From: Balanoglossus misakiensis
Lineage: Eukaryota; Hemichordata
Length of the DNA: 64,000 nucleotides
Reading direction: 5' to 3'
Assembly (NCBI GenBank): GCA_040954595.2
Contig: CM082592.2
Coordinates: forward strand, 10,354,001-10,418,000
Of the stretch, positions 49,590-59,035 are shown in pieces (position 1 is the first letter of the stretch; every line of letters begins with the position of its first letter). The notes beneath the pieces were generated by a model. The model saw nothing but the letters and a program-made list of their open reading frames with translations, searched no databases and was not told the DNA's origin. The position numbers and the translations under genes were made by a program.

Positions 49590-52500
49590 GTAAATATCAC
49601 TGCGAAGAGCGCAATTCTCCATTTGCTGTCTGCTACATTTTATACACTACATATATCACAATCTTTATTCTTTTCTTTCACAGGCTGGGCTCCATATCCA
49701 CTGTGCGAAACATGTTCAGCCGATATACACAAAGGAAGATTAAAGAAATCCCACAGGATTACCCCTCTGTCAGACCAGGTAATTCAGGAAACCAACTTCA
49801 CCATTATTTGTATCATCTCCATAAGCTTAGGCTGCATTCACAAACACCTCTGGAGGGGGGGGCGGGAGAATTCAATTTTTTTTACCGCTAATTTTCACAT
49901 GCCCCCCTTCCGAACTGCCAATATTTTCAAATCCCCCCCTTCCGAACTGCCAAAATTTTGAAATCCCCCCCCCTCCCATTTTCTTTCACAGAGCAAAACA
50001 CATCACCTATCTATCTTGTAAAAAGAAAAACAGCGCTCCCATGAAAAGAATTTGAAACTGATGTTTCCCCTCATCAGTGGGTATTAAAACTGCACATTGT
50101 TTTTATTTTTTAAGTACATATATTTGTATTCTGTGTTGAAAGACATTGTAAACCGAGAATTGAAGGGGGTGGGTTTGGGAGGGGGTGTCCCCCTCCCACG
50201 TAAGAAAATTTTCTAAAATACAGAGCTCAAAGCTGCATTTTAATGAACCCGCCAAACGCAAATTAACTCAACTACCGGTATGTTGGGGAGGACAACTTTA
50301 ACCGTCGCCGCTCAAAGTTATCATGGGGTGGGGCAAGTCCCCTGACCTGGGACACTAGATAAACCAGTCAATGATTGAAAGGTGTTGATGAATGGAGGGG
50401 GTGGGTGTGGGAGGGGGTGTCCCCCTCCCACATTAGAAAATTTTGTAAAATAAAGGGCGCGAAACTGCATTTTTGTGGACTCAAAATAAATATTTAGTCG
50501 TTAAAGTTTTCAAGTCCCCCCCTTTCAGTCCCTAAATTATTTCAAATCCCCCCCCTTACATACCCTCAATTTTTTCAAATCCCCCCCCTCAATTCTCCTG
50601 CCCCCCCCCCCTCCAGAGGTGTTTGTGAATGCAGCCTTAGAGTCATATTGACATACATTACTCACATGGTCATATAATGGAACCTTTTCTGATTCAGTTA
50701 CAGAAACATCAAGTGAGATTGACAACTGCTTTGAGCCTGTAAGTATATGACTAGCTAACTTTTTCATATTTTGTAATATTAATAGGAAGTAAGTGGCTAT
50801 ATAGCAATAATTTTGTCATAGCCTCATGGTTGTATTATATAATGTACACTTAAAAAGTAATTCTTTGTTCAACATTTCTACATAGTAAAAGGGAGAACCT
50901 GGAAAGGAAATTGCAGGAGTTACAGTATACTGGGAGAGAAATACGAGAAGGGTATGTGATGATTCTTGTTTAAAGGGTGTTTCTATTTTGTGTTCATTTT
51001 TTGGTGTCACCATCTTTATTGTATGTCTATTTCTGTTCCGACAAATCCTCAACTTTCTCGTGCATAATCTCGTTCTCTTCTTCCGCATTGTTTCATTCCA
51101 ACACAGTGCTGATCACTGTGAGAGACTTGTAGAAGAAGCTTTCTTTGATTTACAATGTAAACTACAGAAGAAGGCCAGACTGGTGATTTCTACAATCAAG
51201 CAAACAAAAGAAGAAAAACTATCACAAAAGGCAGAGTGTATGAAAGTTATTACTGATGAATTAGAAGAACTTGGAAAGGTAAATATTCTGTGCTCATTGG
51301 TTAGTCTATTTACAGCGCGGTATGTACAATCATCAAAAACTCACAATTTGTAATCATACGATCTGTTGCCCAGTGTTCTGCCAAGAGGTATGTTTCAAGA
51401 AACGAAATTCCTGCTTAATTAAATACCACTTGTTTGCTTGCTGTTTTCCATAAATTTATATCTTACTTAATTCATATCTTCAATTTTCCAGGTCAGCCAA
51501 ACAGTTGAAGAAGTTCTGAACACAAATGACATCGATGTATTGTATGAGAAAATACCACCTCTCATTGAAAAGGTAAAATTAATTTTTTATACTAAGCCAA
51601 ATTTTGCATCTTGTGGTTGTGTGAGTTACATATTTTGATTATTTCTAATCACATTTCCTGCTGAACTAATTAACTGTATGAGGGTGAATATTTCAGTTGG
51701 AATCGAAGACCGATCTGACAGCCATTGCAGATAAATATCCAAGTTGTGTGTTTGCTGTGAAGTTGGACATCAGTCAGATCAGGACTTGTATCGACAACCT
51801 CCAGCTGGAAAAGATGGCTGCCAGCGACCGAGCTGAAGAAGTGTTTGAAGAACTTAAGATAGGTAGGTTTCCAAGTGTGTGGGATTAGATCTTGCATGAA
51901 TATCTTTGGTTGATAAGCAGCCACGACTACAAATAATTCACAACTGGACAATTTTCTGTGTATTATTTTTATAATAGAACAAATATCTTTTGAAGATTGC
52001 AATTGTCACCATTCCTGAGTGTGACCAAAACAGAAATATTAGTACATGTACACTCTGATTACTTTCCAGGGGATTCATTCCATGCAGTGATGGAGGGAAG
52101 AATGAATGAAAAAGGAGAATTTTGGGTTGTCAAGAATTTCGATGAGTATCCGGAAGTTCTTGAGGAGCTGGAGATGATGAAATTCCAAATCAGGTGAGAA
52201 GATGAAATCAGTTGGATTAAACCCTGTATCTCCCGTATCGATTCACGTAGAAAATTGAAGAAGATGGTTACATTCACATCTCTAACTTAACCTGTGGTGT
52301 TTCGTGTTTTCAACCGCCAGAAAAGACGCATTTTTCACGAGCGTGAAGATCGGTTGGAAGGAAAGCATTACAGAAGGCGCGTTATGTTTCGGATTGTTCG
52401 ATCAAGATTGCAGTTGGTTCAGAGCAGTTGTGGAAAAAGTCAACTTTGAGAAGGTTGGTTACAGACATTCATTTTGATTTATCAAAGCCACGAAGCAGTT

Positions 52501-55500
52501 ATTGAATGTATCACAGCAATTCTTGATTTTGAGTTGTGATTCTTTCTGTTCCTTCAGGATGTTGCTCAGCTCCGATGGTTGGATTATGGCCTTGTCAGTG
52601 ATGTCAGTCTTGAGAACGTCATGGAGATGACTGAAGAATACAAACATCTGCCATTTCAGGTAAATTGACATTTTTTGCAAATAATTTTTGCAGCTAGTGA
52701 TGATCGACACTATGTAGTTTTAAATTTAATTGTGTAATTATTGTCATCTCCTAGGCTGTGCGATGTTGTCTGTATGAGGAATTAGACGGTGATATGCCAC
52801 GAGATGCCCGATGGGAATTTGCTGACAGAACTCTCGGTCGACCAATAATCTGTAAAGTAAAAAAACAGGTAACAAATACATTTTGTGTACTTGTGTTTAG
52901 AAATCTTTCAATAATAAGTAATACATGTTTGTAGTGAGTGTTTATCATCAAAATGAATGTTTTGAAAAAAATAGCCATCATTTCATTATAGTTAGTCTAT
53001 AATAACAATCAGCAATTTGTTTTTGATAGCTCTCTGGAGAGGCAGTATCGTCGTGGCTGGTAGACGTGGAAATTTCAGATCCTAATCAAAACGACATCAT
53101 GACGATCATGGAAGAGAAAAGTAAGATGTCTCTTTGTAAATGCTAAAATCTTTCAGTATAACTACTGAAAGACATAAAAGAGGAATATCATTACCAACAA
53201 GTAGAATTTTCCAGTTTGTTTACATAAATGATGGCAGTTATTCTGTGAGAAATGAGTGGAAACTTATCATTTTTGTTTGCTTATATTTTTCAGTTCAACA
53301 GGCCAAAGATAAACAGGTATGTTAAGTCATATTTTGCTGGGCATGATAATTGAAGTGTGCAACTGTTGTTAAAATCTGAGCGTTCAGAAAAAGATAACAC
53401 AAAGTAAGCATCACAAATATAGTGACTTTGTACGTTTGATTTTGTTGTTTTTCTGCAGGACACATTATTGTCCCGAGATTATCGACTGACGCTCAATCCT
53501 GAAGCATTCAGTGTCAAGTCATCAGACACATCTACTGTGACGACTGCTGTGGAAGAAACTGGAAGCAGAAGACTGCAGGAGAATGAAAGCAAGGAGCGCG
53601 TGAAGTCCGAGGCTGAGAATGAACCTGTGAAGCCTTCAGCACCAATAGATGGTGTCAGTCTGGAAGGAAGTGCAGTTCAGAAGGTGGATGAGGCTCTAAC
53701 TTTGAATGCCAAGGCTGATGAGAATGGATCCATTGGATTGACTGGTCAGAAGATGATGGCAAATGGTACGACCCCTGCAAGCGTAGACGAAATCCCAGAG
53801 GTCATTAGCCTGATGGAAGATCACGGAGTAACAGACGCTGGATGCAAAGAGGCAACTTGTATTCAGTTTGAGGAATGGTCCTGCCGAAAAATAACACCCA
53901 GGGAAGTTGAAAGAGATGGGCAAATGTCGCATGAAGTCATGGGTCAGAACGGGTTTTCAGACAGCGTGATCCTCGTAAAAGAGATCCAAACTGATGTTCC
54001 AGTGGACCAGGAGGGAGGTGACGAAGGAGAAGAAGGTGGGTTCCTGACAGAAGAGTCATTTAATGATGATATTCGTGATAACGCTTGCCGTGAGCCAAGA
54101 CCAGAAAAAAGTCAAGGGAATGGAGTAGCTGTTGAAGTCAAACTCGGGAATGAAGCAGACGATTCTGTCATTCCCGTGGAACCAAACAACCTTGATCAAG
54201 AAGTCAACACTGTGGATGAAAGTATTGGTCACACCGCTGGAGATGAGGTCTGCCACGCAGCTGGCAATGAAGATGTACTGATGGCTGAAATAAAAGAAAG
54301 GGCACCGGATGATGTCAACCTTGCTTGCCAAATTGTCAGTAAGATCGTTCGTGAAGCTGCTACAACCCAAGCCATATGTCCACCCAATGCTGATTCAGAA
54401 GATGCAGCAGTTTTGGAAGAGGTTGTTACTGGTGGTGAGATCATTGAAGTTCGAGTAGAGGAGAGCGGCAATTCTGATATTGCAGTAAAGATCACAGTTG
54501 ATGCAGAGACTGTCGACCAATCACCTTCTCAGGATGTTGGTCATATGGGTAAGGTACATGTATCAGCAAGTTCCAAACCTCAAAAGTTTGAGCACGACAA
54601 CGTAGAAAGTGAAAACGCCAAGACATCCACTCCCAGTCAGGCAGCTACTGAGACAGAGTACATCAGAGTCCTGGGGAACAGAGACGAACAACTTTCATCA
54701 AACACCAATCTGGAGACGCACGCAGTAAAAGAAAAAGCTTTTGAAGTGTCTTCAGATTTCAAAGTCCCCTTGCAACCTTCTCGTGAAGATAGTAGCAGGG
54801 ATTTTGAGGTGATGCAAACTGGAGCGAGGGAAACACAGCCACCTGGAGCCACTTTGGAAAGTGATAATTTAGAAGAACAGAATGCAGCAGTGTCCGTTGG
54901 AGAACAAAGAAGTCAACAGAAATATGCAAGTCCTTCGAAAGCTCAGACCATGCCATTTATTCCTCAAATGGGTGATGTCAGCCAAAGAATGATGGAGGAA
55001 AATTATATGATTCCAAATGAACCCAGGATGAGGCAGCCTGTCATGCCATCCAGAAGTAAGTTACCATACATGGGGGATTCAGTCAGTTCACCATTTGGAC
55101 CCGCAGAACATGTACTATTTTAATTTGAGTGTAAATGAAGTAATCATTGACCTCCAACTGAGCTATGGACACAAACCTTAAATTACAGTCAGTTATTATT
55201 TTAACATTTTATTCCTATTCTGTCACAGTTCCAGTCTCACCATCACAATATGAACCTGTCGTTGTAATGGATGCATATGTAGGATCTGAATTGACCAGTG
55301 CAGGAATGTTATGGATCCGTAAAATCAGAAGTAATGAAGAAGAAAATCAGTTTCAGATCATGTCCATGAATTTGATGAGGTGAGTTTTTTTCTCAGAGAA
55401 ATCAGTTCATTTCTTAAAAAAGAGGATTTGTTCCTTTAGTAGGTAGTGCTTGTTAATACATGTACATTGTAATATAGATTATAACTATCTAAGCATTTAT

Positions 55501-58302
55501 GATTTTTATGCCATGATTTCCCCCTAGAGACATACCCAAACAACCTCACTGTGTAATTCATTACTACAAGATGGTTGCAGCTTATTCAGAAAACGCCAAA
55601 ATGTGGTTCCGAGCCAGAGTTGAAAAACACGACGAGAAGAAGGTAAACTATACATTTGTGTGACCAAGCATTTTCCAGCTATCTAAACATACTGGTACTA
55701 AGTAATCTAAGGTACATGTAGTCTGCCAATGTAACATACATGGACCCGATTGTCTTTCAGGTACTGGTTCGTTGCATAGATTATGGACATTCTTTGTGGG
55801 TGCAATCTAGTGATATTCGAGACCTGCCATTGGAATATCAAACCCTCAAACCACAGGTGAGATCAAATATTCCTTAGTTGCGTGTCGGCAATCTAATGCC
55901 ATGTCCTTCACGGTGTGAGAGTCTATTATCCTTTGACTCCTGCAGGGTGAGTCAAAATCATTCTGTGTATGATGATAACCCCTATAGTAAAAAATGTATT
56001 TCTCTGACTTTAATTTCACTAGGCTAATGAATGTTCCCTGAAGAGTTTTCCAAATCAGGAGTTCTCGGACCGAGCCAAGCATGTCTTCAAAACTTTGACC
56101 AGCGACAAGATATTGGTGGCAATCAGTCCATTACGTGTAAGTTTTTATGAGCTTGTGTGCAGGAAATTTTTGTGATGTCGACATGTCGCAGTGTAATATT
56201 TTTTAAACACATAATCTTCTCGGACAAAAAATGTCTCTTTGATGAATGCTTCCAAGGAATTTGAATTTCATTTTTCATATATTACATTTACCAGTAATGA
56301 TATGGGGCTATTCTAAAGAACTGCACGATGTGTATTTTGAAGTGTTTCACCGATGGTCAATGATAATGTTCTTTCTAAACCTTGTAGCGTTGGTCTGTAC
56401 AGGAAAGCACTAGATACTTGTGGTTAAAAGATCCAACTACTAACATTTGGGTTAATGAGGAACTTTTCAAGATTGGTAAGTACAATACTTTGCCTCTGGT
56501 TTCTGTATATTTGAAGGGACATACGTGTATTGTAATTTTTTTAATGGGAAATAATATTTTTCAGTGCCTACTTTTTCACTTTACACCAGTTTGTGTTTCA
56601 GGTTTATTGGTAATGATTTGCATGTTTTTGGTGCATCAGCTTTGGTTTTTGCATGGTTTACTATATTTACACTTGATTGAAATTGGTAAATACTTCATGT
56701 GCCATTCATAATTACATTGTATATACACCCTCTGATATCGCGCTTTTTCCACCAGATTATTTTGATCACCTCGGCTCAATTGACCATGTGCCTCTTCAGC
56801 CACCATCCAACTGTATTGCTGTCGGAAGTTTCTTTGACGGATCTTCCACTATACACCCAAACCCACCATCTCATCAGATCTTCTCCCCATCTCTGCATCA
56901 ACCTGCCAAATCACATGCCGCATACCAACACCCGGAGGCTTCCAGATATTATCCAGAGAAGCATCACAGTGATTTGTATCCGAGCCCTGCATCTCCTCAT
57001 CAAAGCCATCAGGGACCACCTCAGAGCCATCATGCTACAATACCACCAAGACCGACACAAGCCACCAATACCTTGCCCGGAATGAGCTGTTTCTCTCTGC
57101 CCAGCAAATTCAGCATGGCAGTGCCGGGTGCTGCAGGTAATGCTCACCCTATGAGAGCTGCAAGGTCGGTGGAGAATATTGTTACAGCTGAGAGTGAAGA
57201 ACTTCTGCCAAATGAACCACCATTCAAAGAAGGTAAATGTGAAATATTGTGTAATGGCTGTTGACATCAGTATGCTGCTGAAACGTCTTGAGCTTTGTGG
57301 AAATTTGGCGGTATGGACAAGTAAAATGGAAATTGTTTTGATTAAAAGTGGCAAGTATGATACTTGGGACATTATTGAAGGTTGGGCCTTCTGTATACAG
57401 CTGGCAAAAGGTTAAGAGATTTGTATCATAGAATAACAGCAAACTCTGGCTACATATACTTTCTGCCAAGAAAAATAAAAAGGTACTGACAATCCTTGCA
57501 AACGACAATTTCTTATTCAGAGTCGACTGAAAATCCTGGAGCTGTTGTCATGGTGAAGAAGGAAGCAGATCAGCCTCCACTCCAAGAGTCTGTGTTCTCA
57601 TTCGATGATGATGCCTGGGTCGAAGGTCGCAATCCAATCACTGATTCGCCCCTCTCTCCAGAAACCAATAGAAAACAACAGCGTCATGACCAACTTGGGT
57701 GAGTTTCACTAGTCCTGTAAACCATAGCATCATCATTACTTAACTAGGTAAATTTTGTCAAAAAGAGCTCTGGGTTCATTGAGTTCTTGTTTCTTTTTCT
57801 TCTTGTTATACTATTTATATCTCCCATAGAGATGACCTCTCATCTTCTGACAAATTTGGTGGAAGTTCTCACAGTATGGACAGTGGGTTAGACATGCGAC
57901 GTGCTTGCTATTCGTGTGGGCAGCTTGGACACAAGAGGGCAGATTGCATGAATGTCCCCAAGAAAGGAAAGGTCTGTTTCCACTTACCACTCTTGCAGAG
58001 TTTGTGTGTTTGTCTGTATCTGTGCTATATACCCGTCATGTCAGTTTCCATCCAAAGAGCTGCGGTTACGCACACAAAAATTATCTCTTCTTTCCTGTAT
58101 AAATACCCCTGACCAATAATAGAATCACACACTAAACTTTATATTTGAGGGCACGAATTTTAGGCTTTCATTGATGGTGTCATTTTACTGATAGTCAATT
58201 TTTATGTTCATTTTAATGTCAGTGTTAACCATCTTGTTTCATGATTTTTTTATCAAGGTGCGTCAACAAAGCCGTAGGACACACAGACCAAGACATAAAT
58301 AG
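49517..58302 (+). CDS. B-box/coiled-coil/double-Tudor/CCHC protein, probable germ-granule factor
   Basis: Twenty-three exons stay in one frame for about 1427 residues: a B-box-like zinc finger (C5, C8, C17, C20, C32, C35, H40, H48), a coiled coil (about 57-176), extended Tudor 1 (core about 290-351), an acidic disordered exon (428-959), extended Tudor 2 (core about 1025-1080), a His/Pro/Ser-rich stretch (about 1165-1300), and a CCHC knuckle (C1392, C1395, H1400, C1405) with a basic tail. Tudor proteins of this kind bind methyl-arginine tails of PIWI proteins in germ granules. RNF17 (vertebrates) and Qin (flies) combine zinc fingers with Tudor domains, but they have a RING and no CCHC is familiar to me there. 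An in-frame stop at 49475 and the short gap to FBXW8 leave no room for a RING exon. Exact orthology is unknown. Confidence 0.9.
49684..49778 (+). CDS. Tudor gene exon 2 (B-box second half)
   Basis: Encodes GWAPYPLCETCSADIHKGRL and KKSHRITPLSDQ: C-x2-C-x4-H-x7-H completes the B-box pattern. Acceptor TTTCACAG, donor CAG|GTAATT. Confidence 0.9.
49779..50697 (+). other. Tudor gene intron 2, mostly a transposon
   Basis: About 900 bp, of which 807 are the TTA-flanked element at 49830-50636. Without it the intron would be about 110 bp, in line with its neighbours, so the insertion accounts for its size. Confidence 0.8.
49830..50636. mobile_element. 807-bp PIF/Harbinger-like non-autonomous element
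   Basis: Terminal inverted repeats start GGCTGCATTCACAAACACCT and run for about 40 bp into G/C-tracts; the right end is the exact complement over the first part. TTA flanks both ends (49827-49829 and 50637-50639), the 3-bp duplication typical of PIF/Harbinger elements. There is no transposase frame. Inside is a diverged pair of about 90-bp direct repeats (near 50158 and 50390), each with GGGAGGGGGTGTCCCCCTCCC, plus C-tract minisatellite-like units near both ends. Confidence 0.75.
50698..50738 (+). CDS. Tudor gene exon 3 (coiled coil)
   Basis: Encodes LQKHQVRLTTALSL. Two acceptors 6 nt apart (GATTCAG and TTACAG) both keep frame, so exon start is 50698 or 50704. Donor phase 2 (CCT|GTAAGT). Confidence 0.7.
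50886..50951 (+). CDS. Tudor gene exon 4 (coiled coil)
   Basis: Encodes KRENLERKLQELQYTGREIR, strongly helical with heptad leucines, as in TRIM B-box-associated coiled coils. Acceptor CTACATAG. Confidence 0.8.
51107..51278 (+). CDS. Tudor gene exon 5 (coiled coil)
   Basis: Encodes ADHCERLVEEAFFDLQCKLQ and onward to ITDELEELGK: a continuous charged helix. Acceptor ACACAG|TGCTG, donor AAG|GTAAAT. Confidence 0.9.
51492..51572 (+). CDS. Tudor gene exon 6
   Basis: 27 codons, VSQTVEEVLNTNDIDVLYEK to PPLIEK, still helical. Both boundaries phase 0. Confidence 0.9.
51697..51862 (+). CDS. Tudor gene exon 7
   Basis: Encodes LESKTDLTAIADKYPSCVFA to EEVFEELKIG. It closes the coiled-coil region, comparable to the end of a TRIM BBC domain. 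Donor phase 1. Confidence 0.9.
52070..52193 (+). CDS. Tudor gene exon 8 (lead-in to Tudor 1)
   Basis: Encodes GDSFHAVMEGRMNEKGEFWV and FDEYPEVLEELEMMKFQI; the FWVVKN strand is the SN-like part preceding a Tudor core. Confidence 0.9.
52321..52453 (+). CDS. Tudor gene exon 9 (Tudor 1 core)
   Basis: Encodes GALCFGLFDQDCSWFRAVVE, the typical G-x-x-x-x-x-F/Y-x-D-x-x-W-x-R-A Tudor strand. Donor AAG|GTTGGT is weaker than its neighbours. Confidence 0.9.
52558..52659 (+). CDS. Tudor gene exon 10 (Tudor 1 core)
   Basis: Encodes DVAQLRWLDYGLVSDVSLEN and onward to LPFQ. The usual DYGN motif is DYGL here. Length 102, phase 0 both ends. Confidence 0.93.
52755..52868 (+). CDS. Tudor gene exon 11 (Tudor 1 C-terminal part)
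   Basis: Encodes AVRCCLYEELDGDMPRDARW, matching the A-x-x-C-x-L segment that follows a Tudor core. Confidence 0.92.
53030..53120 (+). CDS. Tudor gene exon 12
   Basis: Encodes LSGEAVSSWLVDVEISDPNQ to TIMEEK, the last strand of extended Tudor 1. Donor phase 1. Confidence 0.88.
53294..53316 (+). CDS. Tudor gene exon 13, 23-nt microexon
   Basis: Only 23 nt, encoding IQQAKDKQ across the junctions. It has a good acceptor (ATTTTTCAG) and donor (CAG|GTATGT). It is required: exon 12 ends in phase 1 and exon 14 starts in phase 0. Confidence 0.75.
53459..55055 (+). CDS. Tudor gene exon 14, long acidic linker
   Basis: A 1.6-kb exon of 532 residues, rich in E, D, S, T and V, with no domain and no cysteine pattern. 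The open frame itself (to 55123) is the longest in the window, about ten times its neighbours' length. Probably a disordered linker. Acceptor TTCTGCAG|GACAC, donor AGAA|GTAAGT, phase 1. Confidence 0.95.
55229..55379 (+). CDS. Tudor gene exon 15 (lead-in to Tudor 2)
   Basis: Encodes PVSPSQYEPVVVMDAYVGSE and the strand GMLWIRKIRSNEEENQF, like the SN-type strand of RNF17-class Tudors. Confidence 0.92.
55528..55642 (+). CDS. Tudor gene exon 16 (Tudor 2 core)
   Basis: Encodes DIPKQPHCVIHYYKMVAAYS and ENAKMWFRARVEKHDEKK, with the conserved W-x-R-A/R strand. Confidence 0.93.
55761..55856 (+). CDS. Tudor gene exon 17 (Tudor 2 core)
   Basis: Encodes VLVRCIDYGHSLWVQSSDIR to LKPQ; DYGH replaces DYGN. 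32 codons, phase 0. Confidence 0.93.
56023..56136 (+). CDS. Tudor gene exon 18 (Tudor 2 C-terminal part)
   Basis: Encodes ANECSLKSFPNQEFSDRAKH and LTSDKILVAISPLR. 38 codons, phase 0, the same length and phase as exon 11 at the matching place in Tudor 1. Confidence 0.92.
56388..56475 (+). CDS. Tudor gene exon 19
   Basis: Encodes RWSVQESTRYLWLKDPTTNI and WVNEELFKI, the final strand of extended Tudor 2. Donor phase 1. Confidence 0.88.
56756..57232 (+). CDS. Tudor gene exon 20 (His/Pro/Ser-rich)
   Basis: Begins DYFDHLGSIDHVPLQPPSNC, then a long low-complexity stretch rich in H, P, S and Q with no domain. Acceptor TTTTCCACCAG, donor GAAG|GTAAAT. Confidence 0.88.
57521..57698 (+). CDS. Tudor gene exon 21
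   Basis: Encodes STENPGAVVMVKKEADQPPL and on to QRHDQLG; charged, with no domain. Confidence 0.88.
57830..57971 (+). CDS. Tudor gene exon 22 (CCHC zinc knuckle)
   Basis: RRACYSCGQLGHKRADC is C-x2-C-x4-H-x4-C, a retroviral-type knuckle that binds single-stranded nucleic acid. The donor (AAG|GTCTGT) is weak; reading through would add about 46 hydrophobic residues ending at 58110. Confidence 0.88.
58258..58302 (+). CDS. Tudor gene exon 23 (basic C-terminus)
   Basis: After a T-rich acceptor (TTTATCAAG), this encodes VRQQSRRTHRPRHK and stop TAG. The basic tail suits an RNA-binding end. The acceptor is AAG rather than CAG, so this exon is the least certain of the model. Confidence 0.5.
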   Translation: MRQQSRRTHRPRHK

Positions 58303-59035
58303 CAAACATGGTGCGGGAGGCAGCTGTACAAATTGTTCATCAAAAATTTTGACAGCTGGGAGTGCAAGGTCAAAATGTCATGCTTTTCTTCAATTATATT
58401 AGGTTTAATTCTACCATAAGATTTGTTAGAATATGGCTTATCATAGCCAATTTGTTTCTTGGTGCTAGGTTTTGCTGATATGCTGAGAGAATTTTCTTTT
58501 TTTGCAACCATTCAGGTGGAAACAGTAGAAACAGAATTCTTTAATCAACCTGTAGTCAGACATCCAACCAACTTGTCACAGTTTAACACTACAAATGTTG
58601 CAGCAAATTTCACGTTTGTTTTTGATTAAGACATGTTTGTTTAGAAACCTCTGAAACAGGTAAGAAAAGAGAAAGTTCATGTGCATTTGTATACGTTTCC
58701 AACATGTATGTTCAACAGTTGAACAAGTTTGATATGTCAATGTGAAATATGCAAGTTTAATTTTGGAGCTGTAGTGTGTTTACCTGTAATTTCTAGAAAC
58801 TGGTCAGAAGTTTAACAAGCACATGAATGTTTATGCAAGTTGAGTTTTGGATAGATTTGTTTGTCATATAGTTTGTTTATTAAAGCACTGGTTAAAATCA
58901 ATCATAATTTGTTGGTGTTTTCATAGAGGTGAATATGCGATCAGGCGTGTGTGTGTTTAATGAGCTGATTCAACATTCCATATCTGATGTGGTACTGCCT
59001 AGGGTTTTAAAAGGTAACCTGTAAGAACTACTGTA
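58303..59035 (+). other. Probable 3' UTR and short spacer
   Basis: AT-rich sequence without coding potential between the Tudor gene stop and the satellite. A poly(A) signal variant at 58879 marks the likely transcript end, leaving about 150 bp before the array. Confidence 0.5.
58879..58884 (+). terminator. Possible poly(A) signal of the Tudor gene
   Basis: ATTAAA, the commonest variant signal, about 580 nt after the predicted stop and followed by GT/T-rich sequence. Confidence 0.4.

Noticed and set aside
57972-58110. Read-through of exon 22 to a stop at 58110
   Set aside because: The added residues are hydrophobic and unlike the rest; splicing to 58258 gives a basic tail. Kept only as a possible isoform because the donor is weak.
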